A stretch of 6,243 nt of DNA from Akkermansiaceae bacterium (GCA_018676385.1 JABHEX010000252.1:1-6243), one strand, 5' to 3'; numbered from the stretch's first letter, positions 1 through 6,243 are shown. The notes: a model not told the origin generated them from the sequence alone. Made by a program: numbers and translations.

Positions 1-2305
1 TGGTTATGTCGATGACCTTTTTTTCCAGATCTATACTACCTTCTCCTGTGAATTTGAGAGAGCGGGTGTTAGCGAGAAAATCATTTGAGTAAAGTACACC
101 GCTACGTATGTTGAACGTGCTTGATGCATCCTTTGCCGTTTCTTCCGTTGGGTTTCTCTTTCCAAGAACTGAGCCAACAAGCTTAGACATGGGACCTAGC
201 ATGGGCACAGAAAAGAGATTGCCTTTTTCTAGTGATAGAGATCCTTTACCGTTAAATGAGCGCATGTTGTTGTCTTGGCCTTCGAAGTCGATTCTCCCAG
301 TCAGTAATCCCCGTTCAGCATTTCCAAAGTTATACAACTTACCGATGTCCTTAAGGTGAAGGCGCTGCCACTGTATGCCGCCACTGTATCGGGTGTGTAA
401 GGGATTAGATGTATGCACTACTAATTGACCACTACATGAGCCATTGAATGATAGGAACGAAAGCTTGTCGATATTAACGCGGTCGTTACTGATTTTCACA
501 TTTGCTTTGAGCCGACGAAGTGTGAGTGATTCCTCGAGAAATTTATAATTCATACTGCCTTCGTTATTGACAGAGATATTGAAATCGGTGCGCTTACCAT
601 TTTTGCCAATGTCGAATTGACCAGTCGCCCGTAATGACGGTGGACGATGGAACCTATAGTTCTCAACATGGTTTGCCACATTGGGAACAAAAAGACGTAC
701 GATTGGTGCTGGCCATGCGGTGCCGCGAATATCATTGATGCTGACGATATCTTCATTGCGGTCTACGCTGATAGATTTTATTGATACGTGTGCAGATGTA
801 GGGCCGCCATGCTTTTTTCGTAGAATATAATCGCGATAGTCAAAATCCGCTCTGATGTTTTGATAAGTCGATCTCACGGCGTTCATTTCAAAATCCCCAG
901 CCAGCTCGTGAAGTGGCACTCCTTGATAAATTATGTTAGATAGCTTTAATTTGCCTGTAGATGACCAGTCAGTAAGATTGTTTTTATCGATAGTTCCGGT
1001 TGCATGGATCTGAACATTTGAGGACTCGCCAAATTCCACCTGCATTAGTGCGTCCTCAATAGGAGAGTCGCGAACAAATGGAACATAAGCATCAATAGGA
1101 AGATCGGAGTCAACCTCGTATCGGATATCGTCGTTTTTCACTAAGATGCGTCCGTTTAGTTGACCACGGGGATGAACTACTCGTAAGCCGGTTAGAAAGA
1201 TATTATCATCCCGTGTGGAGAAATCTGTTGATAGTGATTTAAAACGGCTACCAAGACAGGAAAAATCATCAACTTTGGCTGTGCCGGAAATGTGTAAATT
1301 CGGAATGAAATTCTTATCAAAATTGATGGTTCCTGTGCAGTCTATGCGGGGTGATGTAGAGAATGTAAGCTGCTGTAAGATATCGTAGCCGAACATGTTG
1401 CGCGCCAGTCGTTGTAGGTGAAGGCTGCTGTTTGCTTCAAACCTACCGCTGCGTAATGATGAATGGTAATCAGCGCGTGCTGTTATTTTTCCTGATTCAT
1501 CCTCTAGCTGAAACTTGTCAAGTGTGATCAAACGATTATTGTAATCACCCTTGAATTTGATGTTCCGAAGGGTGAGTCCTCTAGATTCGAGTTCATTTGC
1601 CTGAAAAACAAAGTCGAGTCTTATTGAATCAGGTTTATCGATGTCGCCCTCGATATAAAGTTTGAGTAATGGTGGTTTTTTTTCAGGCCATGACCATTTT
1701 TTAATTTCTTGAACGATACGCGCGATTAGATTAATCCGCGCAATGCGTATATCTTTTGTGTTATCATCTGGTTGAGTCGATCCTAAGTTGCTACTCCATA
1801 TACGGGCATCAATTTCCATTTCAATGCCAGCAATGAATCCTGAAATATTACGTGCTTCTACAGTTCGTTTGTCAGGAAAATGCATATTCCCTGAGAGTTC
1901 TTTGATGACGATGCGCGGCCCGCGAGGTTCGTCTGGATCGATGGGTATGGAGGCCATTGCATCTTTTAGTTCGACCTGATTGACACGTACGATACCTCTC
2001 ATTAATTTGGTTTTATCAACGTTGATAACTAGATGTTCAAGCGTCGCAATTACCTCCTCACGGTCGCTATTAGCATAGATTTGTACGCCGCTGGCGAGCA
2101 GTCCTTTCGTGAGCGAAATTGTCAACCGGTCGAAGTCTGAAACGATCCCAAAACTTTCTAGTTCGTTGGCGATTTGAGCACGCCATTGTTGGTTTACGCC
2201 CGATTGATTTAAATAATAAATACCGCCTACCACCAAACCAAAGCTCGACCCAAAGACTAGGATGAGAAAGAGTCTCAGGTAGTGGAGAATCTTGCGGCGT
2301 AACAT
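1..2305 (-). CDS. AsmA-like membrane-anchored envelope protein, C-terminus cut off by the window edge
   Basis: One reading frame stays open from the ATG at 2305 to the left edge, giving 768 codons with no stop, so the gene is partial at its 3' end. The protein starts with a basic stretch (MLRRK) and one hydrophobic segment at about residues 10-32, which would anchor it in the inner membrane with the rest in the periplasm. The remainder is a long run of alternating polar and hydrophobic beta-rich sequence with few distinctive motifs, as in AsmA, TamB and DUF3971 proteins. The best family mark is near the end of the visible part, around residues 685-768: a GxGSLSLEKG stretch, then GNLFSVPMLGP at 695-705, then a GEGSIDLEKK segment, which resembles the AsmA C-terminal region. 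Such proteins are thought to help lipid or outer-membrane protein transport across the periplasm; this role is inferred. It lies 74 bases downstream of khpA on the same strand and may be cotranscribed. No Shine-Dalgarno sequence precedes the ATG. The gene's existence is nearly certain; the family is a good guess. Confidence 0.8.
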   Translation of the reverse strand, partial: MLRRKILHYLRLFLILVFGSSFGLVVGGIYYLNQSGVNQQWRAQIANELESFGIVSDFDRLTISLTKGLLASGVQIYANSDREEVIATLEHLVINVDKTKLMRGIVRVNQVELKDAMASIPIDPDEPRGPRIVIKELSGNMHFPDKRTVEARNISGFIAGIEMEIDARIWSSNLGSTQPDDNTKDIRIARINLIARIVQEIKKWSWPEKKPPLLKLYIEGDIDKPDSIRLDFVFQANELESRGLTLRNIKFKGDYNNRLITLDKFQLEDESGKITARADYHSSLRSGRFEANSSLHLQRLARNMFGYDILQQLTFSTSPRIDCTGTINFDKNFIPNLHISGTAKVDDFSCLGSRFKSLSTDFSTRDDNIFLTGLRVVHPRGQLNGRILVKNDDIRYEVDSDLPIDAYVPFVRDSPIEDALMQVEFGESSNVQIHATGTIDKNNLTDWSSTGKLKLSNIIYQGVPLHELAGDFEMNAVRSTYQNIRADFDYRDYILRKKHGGPTSAHVSIKSISVDRNEDIVSINDIRGTAWPAPIVRLFVPNVANHVENYRFHRPPSLRATGQFDIGKNGKRTDFNISVNNEGSMNYKFLEESLTLRRLKANVKISNDRVNIDKLSFLSFNGSCSGQLVVHTSNPLHTRYSGGIQWQRLHLKDIGKLYNFGNAERGLLTGRIDFEGQDNNMRSFNGKGSLSLEKGNLFSVPMLGPMSKLVGSVLGKRNPTEETAKDASSTFNIRSGVLYSNDFLANTRSLKFTGEGSIDLEKKVIDIT

Positions 2306-2379
2306 GATGATTTTAGCGTAACCGAAAAAAATAGAGGGTGCAAGACGAGGCTTGCTATGGGATTCTACGCCACCCGAAA

Positions 2380-2706
2380 CTAGTTCACGTTGTGACCATC
2401 GTCGATTATTTCTCCAGCTTCGATGGCGGTGATGCGTTTTTGTTCTTCTTCGTGCGAGTGAATTTGCAAGCTTACATGTATATCATCTCGACTTGCTGCG
2501 GCCTTAACTACGTTGCGGATAGCGCTGGCGGTAAATCCGTTACGACCAATTAGCACGGCGACGTCCGATTGAGCTACAACGAGGCGGAAACGAATGTGTT
2601 TGTCATCGGTCTCTGTAACGCGGAGTTGTGCCTGCTCTGGGTAATCTACGAATTGTAACGCGATAAACTGGAGAAAGTCTTTAATTTGTTTGGTGGTCTC
2701 TCGCAT
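2380..2706 (-). CDS. khpA: KhpA-type KH-domain RNA-binding protein (YlqC/UPF0109 family)
   Basis: This 108-residue protein consists mainly of one KH domain. The GxxG loop that grips RNA is seen as IGRNG at residues 53-57, followed by the helix TASAIRNVVKAAA. Family members are usually 75-110 residues and carry a GKxG or GRxG version of this loop. KhpA proteins are cytoplasmic RNA chaperones; in Gram-positive bacteria they pair with KhpB and affect cell division and small-RNA regulation. The role in this organism is inferred. The tail after the KH core (SHEEEQKRI onward, about 25 residues) is charged. In Firmicutes khpA commonly sits beside rpsP, but here it lies upstream of an AsmA-like gene in the same orientation and is divergent from purC. 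The ATG at 2706 is the only sensible start, since the first helix begins within ten residues of it. No ribosome binding site is evident. Confidence 0.9.
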   Translation of the reverse strand: MRETTKQIKDFLQFIALQFVDYPEQAQLRVTETDDKHIRFRLVVAQSDVAVLIGRNGFTASAIRNVVKAAASRDDIHVSLQIHSHEEEQKRITAIEAGEIIDDGHNVN

Positions 2707-2869
2707 ATGGATAGTGTGGAATCTTGCTGGTTAAATGTCGAGAAAACTCAAGCATACTAAGTGAATTTGCAATCTTAGCGTGTTAGGATTGACCAGATAT
2801 CCATCATCAACTAGGTAATTTACTTGTTTGTCAGTAACGGACAAAAACAGCTAGTAGAAGCAACACATC
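2707..2869. other. Divergent khpA/purC intergenic region
   Basis: These 163 bases separate the start codons of khpA (leftward) and purC (rightward), so they must hold whatever promoters those genes use unless transcripts enter from elsewhere. I could not find a convincing promoter for either. TTGACC at 2789-2794 could be a -35 for purC, but at the right distance only TAGGTA (2812-2817) follows, a poor -10. The region also contains a short inverted repeat, listed separately. No tRNA, riboswitch or small ORF is recognisable here. Confidence 0.6.
2827..2845. repeat. Short inverted repeat TTTGTC-7-GACAAA in the purC leader
   Basis: TTTGTC at 2827-2832 and GACAAA at 2840-2845 are perfect 6-base complements around a 7-base centre (AGTAACG), ending 24 bases before the purC start codon. 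It could be a small hairpin in the leader RNA or a binding site for a dimeric regulator. It does not match the E. coli PurR box. The right arm, GGACAAAA, is the same 8 bases found in the right arm of the inverted repeat at the hipB promoter. A repeat this short can arise by chance, so its function is unproven. Confidence 0.35.
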
Positions 2870-3973
2870 ATGAGTTTAGAAAACCTCGCCATTGCAAAGA
2901 CAGATGACCTACCGATTGTGCACGAAGGTGACGTCCACAGTGGAAAAGTACGTTCAGTATATTGGCTGACAGCTGAAGACAGCGCCAGGATCATCGAGGA
3001 ACGCGGCTATAATGTGAGTCTAGGCACTGAGCTCGCGGTTATGGTCATTAGCGACCGAATTTCTGCTTATGAAATCATCTGGAGCGGAGAAGATAACCTG
3101 CTTGGAGTTCCTGGTAAGGGAGCTTCACTGAACGCCACAGCTCTTCATTGGTTTGAGAAATTTGAAAAAGAAGGTCTTGCTGGTAATCATATTTTGGAGT
3201 CGCCGCACCCCTTAGTATGGATTGTGCAGAAGGCAAAGCCTGTTATGGTGGAGGGAATTGCTCGCCAGTATATTACTGGTAGTATGTGGCGCGGATACGA
3301 GCGAGGCGAGCGAGATATTTGCGGTATTTCTCTTCCTGAAGGACTTACCAACGGAGCCAAGCTTGACGATCTTATGATCACACCATCTACCAAAGGCATT
3401 CTAAAAGGGATACCTGGAGTCCCTGAGAAAGATGATGTTAACGTTTCTCGCCAGCAGATTCTTGATAATTATGAAGCATTTGCCTTTAAATCGGCCGAGG
3501 ATGTTGGCCAGTATGAAAAACTTCTATCTGAAGGTTTCAAAATAATTTCTTCCCAATCGGCAAATGCTAATCAGTTGCTAGTGGATACCAAATTTGAGTT
3601 TGGTTATGTGCCAAAAGCATCAGGAGATGGTTTTTCGATGATCTATATTGACGAAGTTGGCACGTTGGATTCATCGCGTTACTGGGATAGGCAGGCTTAT
3701 AGTGGTGGTGATATAGTGGAAAACTCGAAAGAGATGTTCAGGAAGTTTCTGTGTGATTCTGTACCTGAAGCAGATGTCCTTTTGAACAAAGAACGTATGG
3801 AAGAGCGCGAACATCTCGGGGACACATTCAAAGTGCCGGTCGAGGCTATCATGGCAACAAGTGATCTATATAAGAGCACAGCACAAGAGCTGACCGGCCA
3901 GCCTGTTCCTGAAATCATGCATGCTCGGCAGGAAATTTTAGATGCATTATCGGGCTATGGAATCGTCGAATGA
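2870..3973 (+). CDS. purC: SAICAR synthetase, long form (phosphoribosylaminoimidazole-succinocarboxamide synthase)
   Basis: PurC joins aspartate to carboxyaminoimidazole ribonucleotide using ATP, giving SAICAR in de novo purine synthesis in the cytoplasm (EC 6.3.2.6). The 367 residues cover the whole family. Visible motifs are the nucleotide-binding GKVRSVYW at 25-32, SDRISAYE at 61-68, GKGASLNA at 82-89, the ARQYITGSMWRGY segment at 131-143, VDTKFEFGY at 238-246 and DEVGTLDSSRYW at 261-272. In the last motif most relatives have TPDSSR; here a leucine (L266) replaces the proline. E. coli PurC is about 237 residues. This long form matches in length and sequence style the 367-residue version I recall from Vibrio and Shewanella. 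The ATG at 2870 gives an amino terminus (MSLENLAIAKTDDLP) that lines up with that version. No other purine gene is in the window. It faces engB tail to tail with only 6 bases between the stop codons. No Shine-Dalgarno sequence is clear; AGAAG lies somewhat too far upstream. Confidence 0.97.
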   Translation: MSLENLAIAKTDDLPIVHEGDVHSGKVRSVYWLTAEDSARIIEERGYNVSLGTELAVMVISDRISAYEIIWSGEDNLLGVPGKGASLNATALHWFEKFEKEGLAGNHILESPHPLVWIVQKAKPVMVEGIARQYITGSMWRGYERGERDICGISLPEGLTNGAKLDDLMITPSTKGILKGIPGVPEKDDVNVSRQQILDNYEAFAFKSAEDVGQYEKLLSEGFKIISSQSANANQLLVDTKFEFGYVPKASGDGFSMIYIDEVGTLDSSRYWDRQAYSGGDIVENSKEMFRKFLCDSVPEADVLLNKERMEEREHLGDTFKVPVEAIMATSDLYKSTAQELTGQPVPEIMHARQEILDALSGYGIVE

Positions 3974-3979
3974 ATTGAT

Positions 3980-4576
3980 TTAAGTTACAGCTAGAGCTTG
4001 GCCAACGAAGTCGAGTAACTCTTTACGTCCCAAACTGGTTTTTGAGGAGCAGGTAAAACAGCGCGGCAACCCTTCGCAAAACTCCTCCATGGCGGACATA
4101 AATGCCTCCATATTGATTGTCATTGCGTTGTGTTTAGTTTTATCAGCCTTGGTGAATACAAGCACGAATGGAACACCACATCCCACCAGCCACTCAGTAA
4201 ACAGCAGATCGATGCGCTGCGGCTTTAGGCGTGAATCGATAAGCACGAACACACAGCTCAGATTCTCGCGGTTTACCAAGTAATCGGAAACGAATTCATG
4301 CCACTTGTTACGCTCTTGCCCTGATGCTTTTGCATACCCGTATCCGGGTAAGTCTACCAATGACCAATTACGGTTAATAGTAAAAAAGTTGATCAACCGT
4401 GTGCGTCCTGGTTTGCTGGAAACAACTGCCAGATCCTTTTTTCCAGTTAGCATGTTGATTAGCGATGACTTACCTACATTTGACCTACCGATGAAAGCAA
4501 ACTCACGTAGCGCTGATTCTGGACAGCCTTCAAGATCTGGAGAGCTTATCTCAAAGGTCGCTGATTGGATTTGCAT
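3980..4576 (-). CDS. engB: Ribosome biogenesis GTP-binding protein EngB (YihA/YsxC)
   Basis: EngB is a small cytoplasmic GTPase of the TRAFAC class needed for late assembly of the large ribosomal subunit, and it is essential in many bacteria. Starting at 4576 it has 198 residues, the usual family size. All GTPase motifs are present: G1 GRSNVGKSS at 30-38, G2 threonine at 59 within GRTR, G3 DLPGYG at 75-80, G4 TKAD at 142-145 and G5 SSK at 177-179. The frame stays open upstream to an ATG at 4720, which would add 48 residues. I reject that longer form because the family normally begins with a short strand just before G1, as MQIQSATF does here, and because the extension would read through the hipB promoter and into hipB. 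No Shine-Dalgarno sequence is well placed for the 4576 start. The gene converges with purC and diverges from hipBA, so its promoter should lie within or near 4577-4700. Confidence 0.96.
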   Translation of the reverse strand: MQIQSATFEISSPDLEGCPESALREFAFIGRSNVGKSSLINMLTGKKDLAVVSSKPGRTRLINFFTINRNWSLVDLPGYGYAKASGQERNKWHEFVSDYLVNRENLSCVFVLIDSRLKPQRIDLLFTEWLVGCGVPFVLVFTKADKTKHNAMTINMEAFMSAMEEFCEGLPRCFTCSSKTSLGRKELLDFVGQALAVT

Positions 4577-4633
4577 GACCTGTGATGGACTAGCTAGCAG
4601 GTATTTTGCAATGAAAAAAAAGTCCCGTAATAG

Positions 4634-4662
4634 TTGATATTTTGTCCATAATGATATAAAAT
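4634..4662 (+). promoter_or_regulatory. Predicted sigma-70-type promoter of hipBA
   Basis: A -35 TTGATA at 4634-4639 (five of six consensus bases) is followed after exactly 17 bases by a -10 TAAAAT at 4657-4662 (five of six). An overlapping TATAAA at 4655-4660 would also pass, but with a 15-base spacer. Transcription should begin at about 4668-4670, at or next to the GTG start of hipB, so the message may have no leader. This is the clearest promoter in the window. Confidence 0.65.
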
Positions 4663-4681
4663 AAGATTCGTGGACAAAATA
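4638..4681. promoter_or_regulatory. Perfect 11-base inverted repeat bracketing the hipBA -10: probable HipB operator
   Basis: TATTTTGTCCA at 4638-4648 is repeated as its exact complement TGGACAAAATA at 4671-4681, with 22 bases between. The left arm overlaps the end of the -35 and the spacer. The right arm covers the predicted transcription start and the first hipB codons. The arm centres are about 33 bases apart, close to three turns of the helix, so two bound proteins would face the same side. HipB antitoxins are known to repress their own operon from inverted repeats around the promoter; E. coli uses TATCC-N8-GGATA. Here the sequence differs, but the position is what autoregulation requires. 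Each arm may be a half-site or part of a separate operator. The repeat itself is seen directly; binding by HipB is inferred. Confidence 0.7.
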
Positions 4682-4987
4682 AAGACTCTTAACCAGCGTA
4701 ATCCAGATGTTCTTGTTCAAAGAATAGGGAGTCGCTTACGCCGCCAGCGATTGGCTAAGGGAATGACTCAATATGAGCTCGCAGAGCGTGCCGGTGTCAG
4801 TCAGTCCACGCTCAAGCTTATTGAGCACGAAGGAAAAGGCTCGCTTCAGCGCCTTGCAAAGATTGCCGTAGTGCTTGATTTGGATGGTGACCTGCGTGAA
4901 CTATTTGCAGGTAATAGGGCATTTGACTCTATCGATGCTGTTCAACTTAGTTCACGTAAGCGCGCCCCTCAACGCAAGAAAAACTAA
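4670..4987 (+). CDS. hipB: HipB-like antitoxin, XRE-family DNA-binding protein
   Basis: This 105-residue protein has a helix-turn-helix domain of the Cro/C1 (XRE) type at about residues 17-79. The helices are marked by IGSRLRRQRLAKG, TQYELAERAGVS (33-44) and the recognition helix QSTLKLIEHEGKG (45-57). In HipBA systems the antitoxin dimer binds the operator and holds the HipA kinase inactive, and the pair represses the operon. The start is GTG at 4670. An in-frame stop (TGA at 4652-4654) lies just upstream, there is no ATG or GTG in frame before the domain, and the first later candidate would remove part of helix 1. The start codon overlaps the right arm of the inverted repeat. The tail from about residue 94 is strongly basic (SSRKRAPQRKKN) and might touch DNA or be a flexible, protease-sensitive end. 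The partner toxin gene follows after 10 bases. The protein is longer than E. coli HipB (88 residues). Confidence 0.92.
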   Translation: MDKIKTLNQRNPDVLVQRIGSRLRRQRLAKGMTQYELAERAGVSQSTLKLIEHEGKGSLQRLAKIAVVLDLDGDLRELFAGNRAFDSIDAVQLSSRKRAPQRKKN

Positions 4988-4997
4988 TATTTAACCT

Positions 4998-6224
4998 ATG
5001 AAAATAGAAGTCACATACCTTGGAGAAGATGAAAAACAACTGGTTGGCCACCTCGCTGAGTCTGAGGGTGGTCGGATATTTTTTGAATACGATCCAAGCT
5101 GGCTATCTCGTGGTCTAGAACTATCACCCATCTATCTGCCGAATGAGATACGAGGTTCGATTAGTACTCCTACACCTGCATTTGGGCCCTTGTTTGGTTT
5201 ATTTGCTGATAGCCTTCCTGACTGGTGGGGTGAACAAATGATGAAGCGAATCTTCACGGAAAAGGGGATCCCATGGGGCAAGGTGACAGCGTTACAAAAG
5301 CTTACTTGTACTGGTGGTCATGCGATGGGGGCTATCGGTTACCAGCCCCCAATTTCCTCGGGGAGCTTTCGTGATGAACTGACAGTGGAAGTGGCAGAGC
5401 TCGTGAGAAATGCGCACTCGTTTTTGCATGGGAAAACGGACAATATGTTGCCTGGATTTTTGCGTTCTGGACTTTCCCCTGGAGGCGCCCAACCTAAAGT
5501 TTTGTTAGGATTTAATGAGGATTTTTCCCGTGCCATGGCGGGTGGTGGGCATCTTCCGGGTGGTTTTGAACGTTGGTTGCTCAAATTTGATCTTGATAGG
5601 GAATACGATCATGGCAGGGAGGAGTATGCCTATTCTGTGATGGCCCGAGCAGCGGGTATCCGAATGGCGGAAACACACTTGCTAGAGTGTGCGGATGGGG
5701 CGTGTCATTTTTTATCAAAGCGATTCGATCGTCCAGGTAGTTCGCGACGACACGTGCACACGTATTCTGGACTGACTCATACATTGGTTCGATCAGGTAT
5801 GGAGTATGGCGAGCTTATGGATCTTGCTCGTGTGCTGACAGGTAGTGAAGTTGAGGTTGAAGAGGTGTTTCGCCGTGCTTGTTTCAATGTTCTTGCAGGT
5901 AATGATGACGACCACGCGAAGAATCATGCCTTTATTATGGAGCCCAGCGGGCAATGGAAAGTATCTCCAGCATATGATTTAACTAGTACGTCAAACCCAC
6001 TAGTTTCGGGCATGCGTGCGGCATCTGTTAATGGCAAGAGCGTGGGGGTAGGGCGAGCTGATTTGAAACGTCTTGGAGAATCTCAAAGCGTGCGACGAAT
6101 TGACGATATCATTGAGCAAGTGCTCGCTGCGATCAAAGATTGGGATCGTTGGGCGAGCGAGTCAGGATTAGCCAGATTCAGAATCAATCAAGTGCGGGAA
6201 GAAATGCCCGGAACAGACATGTAA
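4998..6224 (+). CDS. hipA: HipA-family serine/threonine kinase toxin
   Basis: HipA toxins are protein kinases; E. coli HipA phosphorylates glutamyl-tRNA synthetase, which stalls translation and promotes persistence. The 408 residues include both family domains. The N-terminal subdomain covers about 1-115, with FEYDPSWL at 29-36 and LFGLFADSLPDWWG at 65-78. The kinase core follows: a P-loop-like GGAQPK at 162-167, WLLKF with K196, KRFDR at 241-245, GNDDDHAKNH at 301-310 and SPAYDL at 323-328. By alignment with E. coli HipA, S160 matches the autophosphorylated S150, D304 the catalytic D309, and N309 and D327 the metal-binding positions. All key residues are kept, so the kinase is probably active. 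E. coli HipA is 440 residues. The ATG at 4998 is 10 bases after the hipB stop and lacks a Shine-Dalgarno sequence, so translation may depend on coupling with hipB. The cellular target here is unknown. Confidence 0.95.
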   Translation: MKIEVTYLGEDEKQLVGHLAESEGGRIFFEYDPSWLSRGLELSPIYLPNEIRGSISTPTPAFGPLFGLFADSLPDWWGEQMMKRIFTEKGIPWGKVTALQKLTCTGGHAMGAIGYQPPISSGSFRDELTVEVAELVRNAHSFLHGKTDNMLPGFLRSGLSPGGAQPKVLLGFNEDFSRAMAGGGHLPGGFERWLLKFDLDREYDHGREEYAYSVMARAAGIRMAETHLLECADGACHFLSKRFDRPGSSRRHVHTYSGLTHTLVRSGMEYGELMDLARVLTGSEVEVEEVFRRACFNVLAGNDDDHAKNHAFIMEPSGQWKVSPAYDLTSTSNPLVSGMRAASVNGKSVGVGRADLKRLGESQSVRRIDDIIEQVLAAIKDWDRWASESGLARFRINQVREEMPGTDM

Positions 6225-6243
6225 TTATCCAAAGCTTCTAAAA

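Noticed and set aside
108..359. An 83-codon plus-strand open frame
   Set aside because: It is a shadow of the minus-strand AsmA-like gene, whose protein has clear family features. The same applies to the open frames at 550-756 and 1788-1979.
2325..2355. Possible rho-independent terminator after khpA (GCAAG-6-CTTGC and a run of seven T on the minus strand)
   Set aside because: The stem has only five pairs and the T-run starts 8 bases after it, too far for a typical terminator.
2338..2553. A 71-codon plus-strand open frame overlapping khpA
   Set aside because: It is antisense to the KH domain gene, has low-complexity hydrophobic composition and no recognisable domain.
2789..2817. Promoter for purC: TTGACC followed after 17 bases by TAGGTA
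   Set aside because: The -35 is good, but the -10 matches only two of six consensus bases. Shifting to TAATTT makes the spacer 21 bases.
4305..4637. A 110-codon plus-strand open frame antisense to engB (also 4089-4283)
   Set aside because: It mirrors the conserved GTPase motifs of engB on the other strand and has no independent evidence of coding.
4577..4720. A 48-residue N-terminal extension of EngB from an ATG at 4720
   Set aside because: It would be encoded by the hipB promoter, the inverted repeat and the start of hipB, has no family counterpart, and the ATG at 4576 gives the normal EngB length and N-terminus.
5292..5784. Minus-strand open frames inside hipA (5292-5492, 5339-5584, 5581-5784)
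   Set aside because: They overlap each other and the conserved kinase core of hipA and show no domain.
1..6243. CRISPR arrays, tRNA or rRNA genes, insertion sequences and attachment sites
   Set aside because: No regularly spaced direct repeats, cloverleaf-like sequence, transposase or integrase coding, or flanking direct repeats around hipBA were seen.

Overview
The window carries six protein-coding genes and almost no unused sequence. The longest gap between genes is 164 bases. From left to right they are: a 3'-truncated gene for a large membrane-anchored AsmA-like protein (minus strand, running off the left edge); a small KH-domain RNA-binding protein of the KhpA type (minus); the purine biosynthesis gene purC (plus); the ribosome-assembly GTPase gene engB (minus, tail to tail with purC); and a hipBA-type toxin-antitoxin operon (plus) that is divergent from engB.

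The sequence suggests a Gram-negative bacterium of moderate GC content. The AsmA-like envelope protein fits a diderm cell. The KhpA and EngB sequences (the EngB amino terminus especially) and the AsmA-like protein look most like those of the Verrucomicrobiota, possibly the marine Opitutae. This placement rests on remembered family resemblance, not a search. PurC is the long form of about 367 residues, which I know best from marine Gammaproteobacteria such as Vibrio and Shewanella, so it gives a mixed signal. None of the six start codons has a convincing Shine-Dalgarno sequence.

Functionally, the left half holds housekeeping genes for the envelope, RNA binding, purine synthesis and ribosome assembly. 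The right end holds an accessory module. A DNA-binding HipB antitoxin and a HipA kinase toxin are separated by 10 bases and preceded by a good sigma-70-like promoter. A perfect 11-base inverted repeat brackets the promoter: one arm lies just after the -35 and the other at the start codon. This is the best non-coding signal in the window. It reads as the HipB operator for autoregulation, and it sits in the 93-base region shared with engB. The predicted transcription start falls at or next to the GTG start of hipB, which suggests a leaderless message.

I did not find an undescribed multi-gene system. The points most worth checking are the hip operator layout, its possible influence on engB, and a similar half-site pair in the purC leader.
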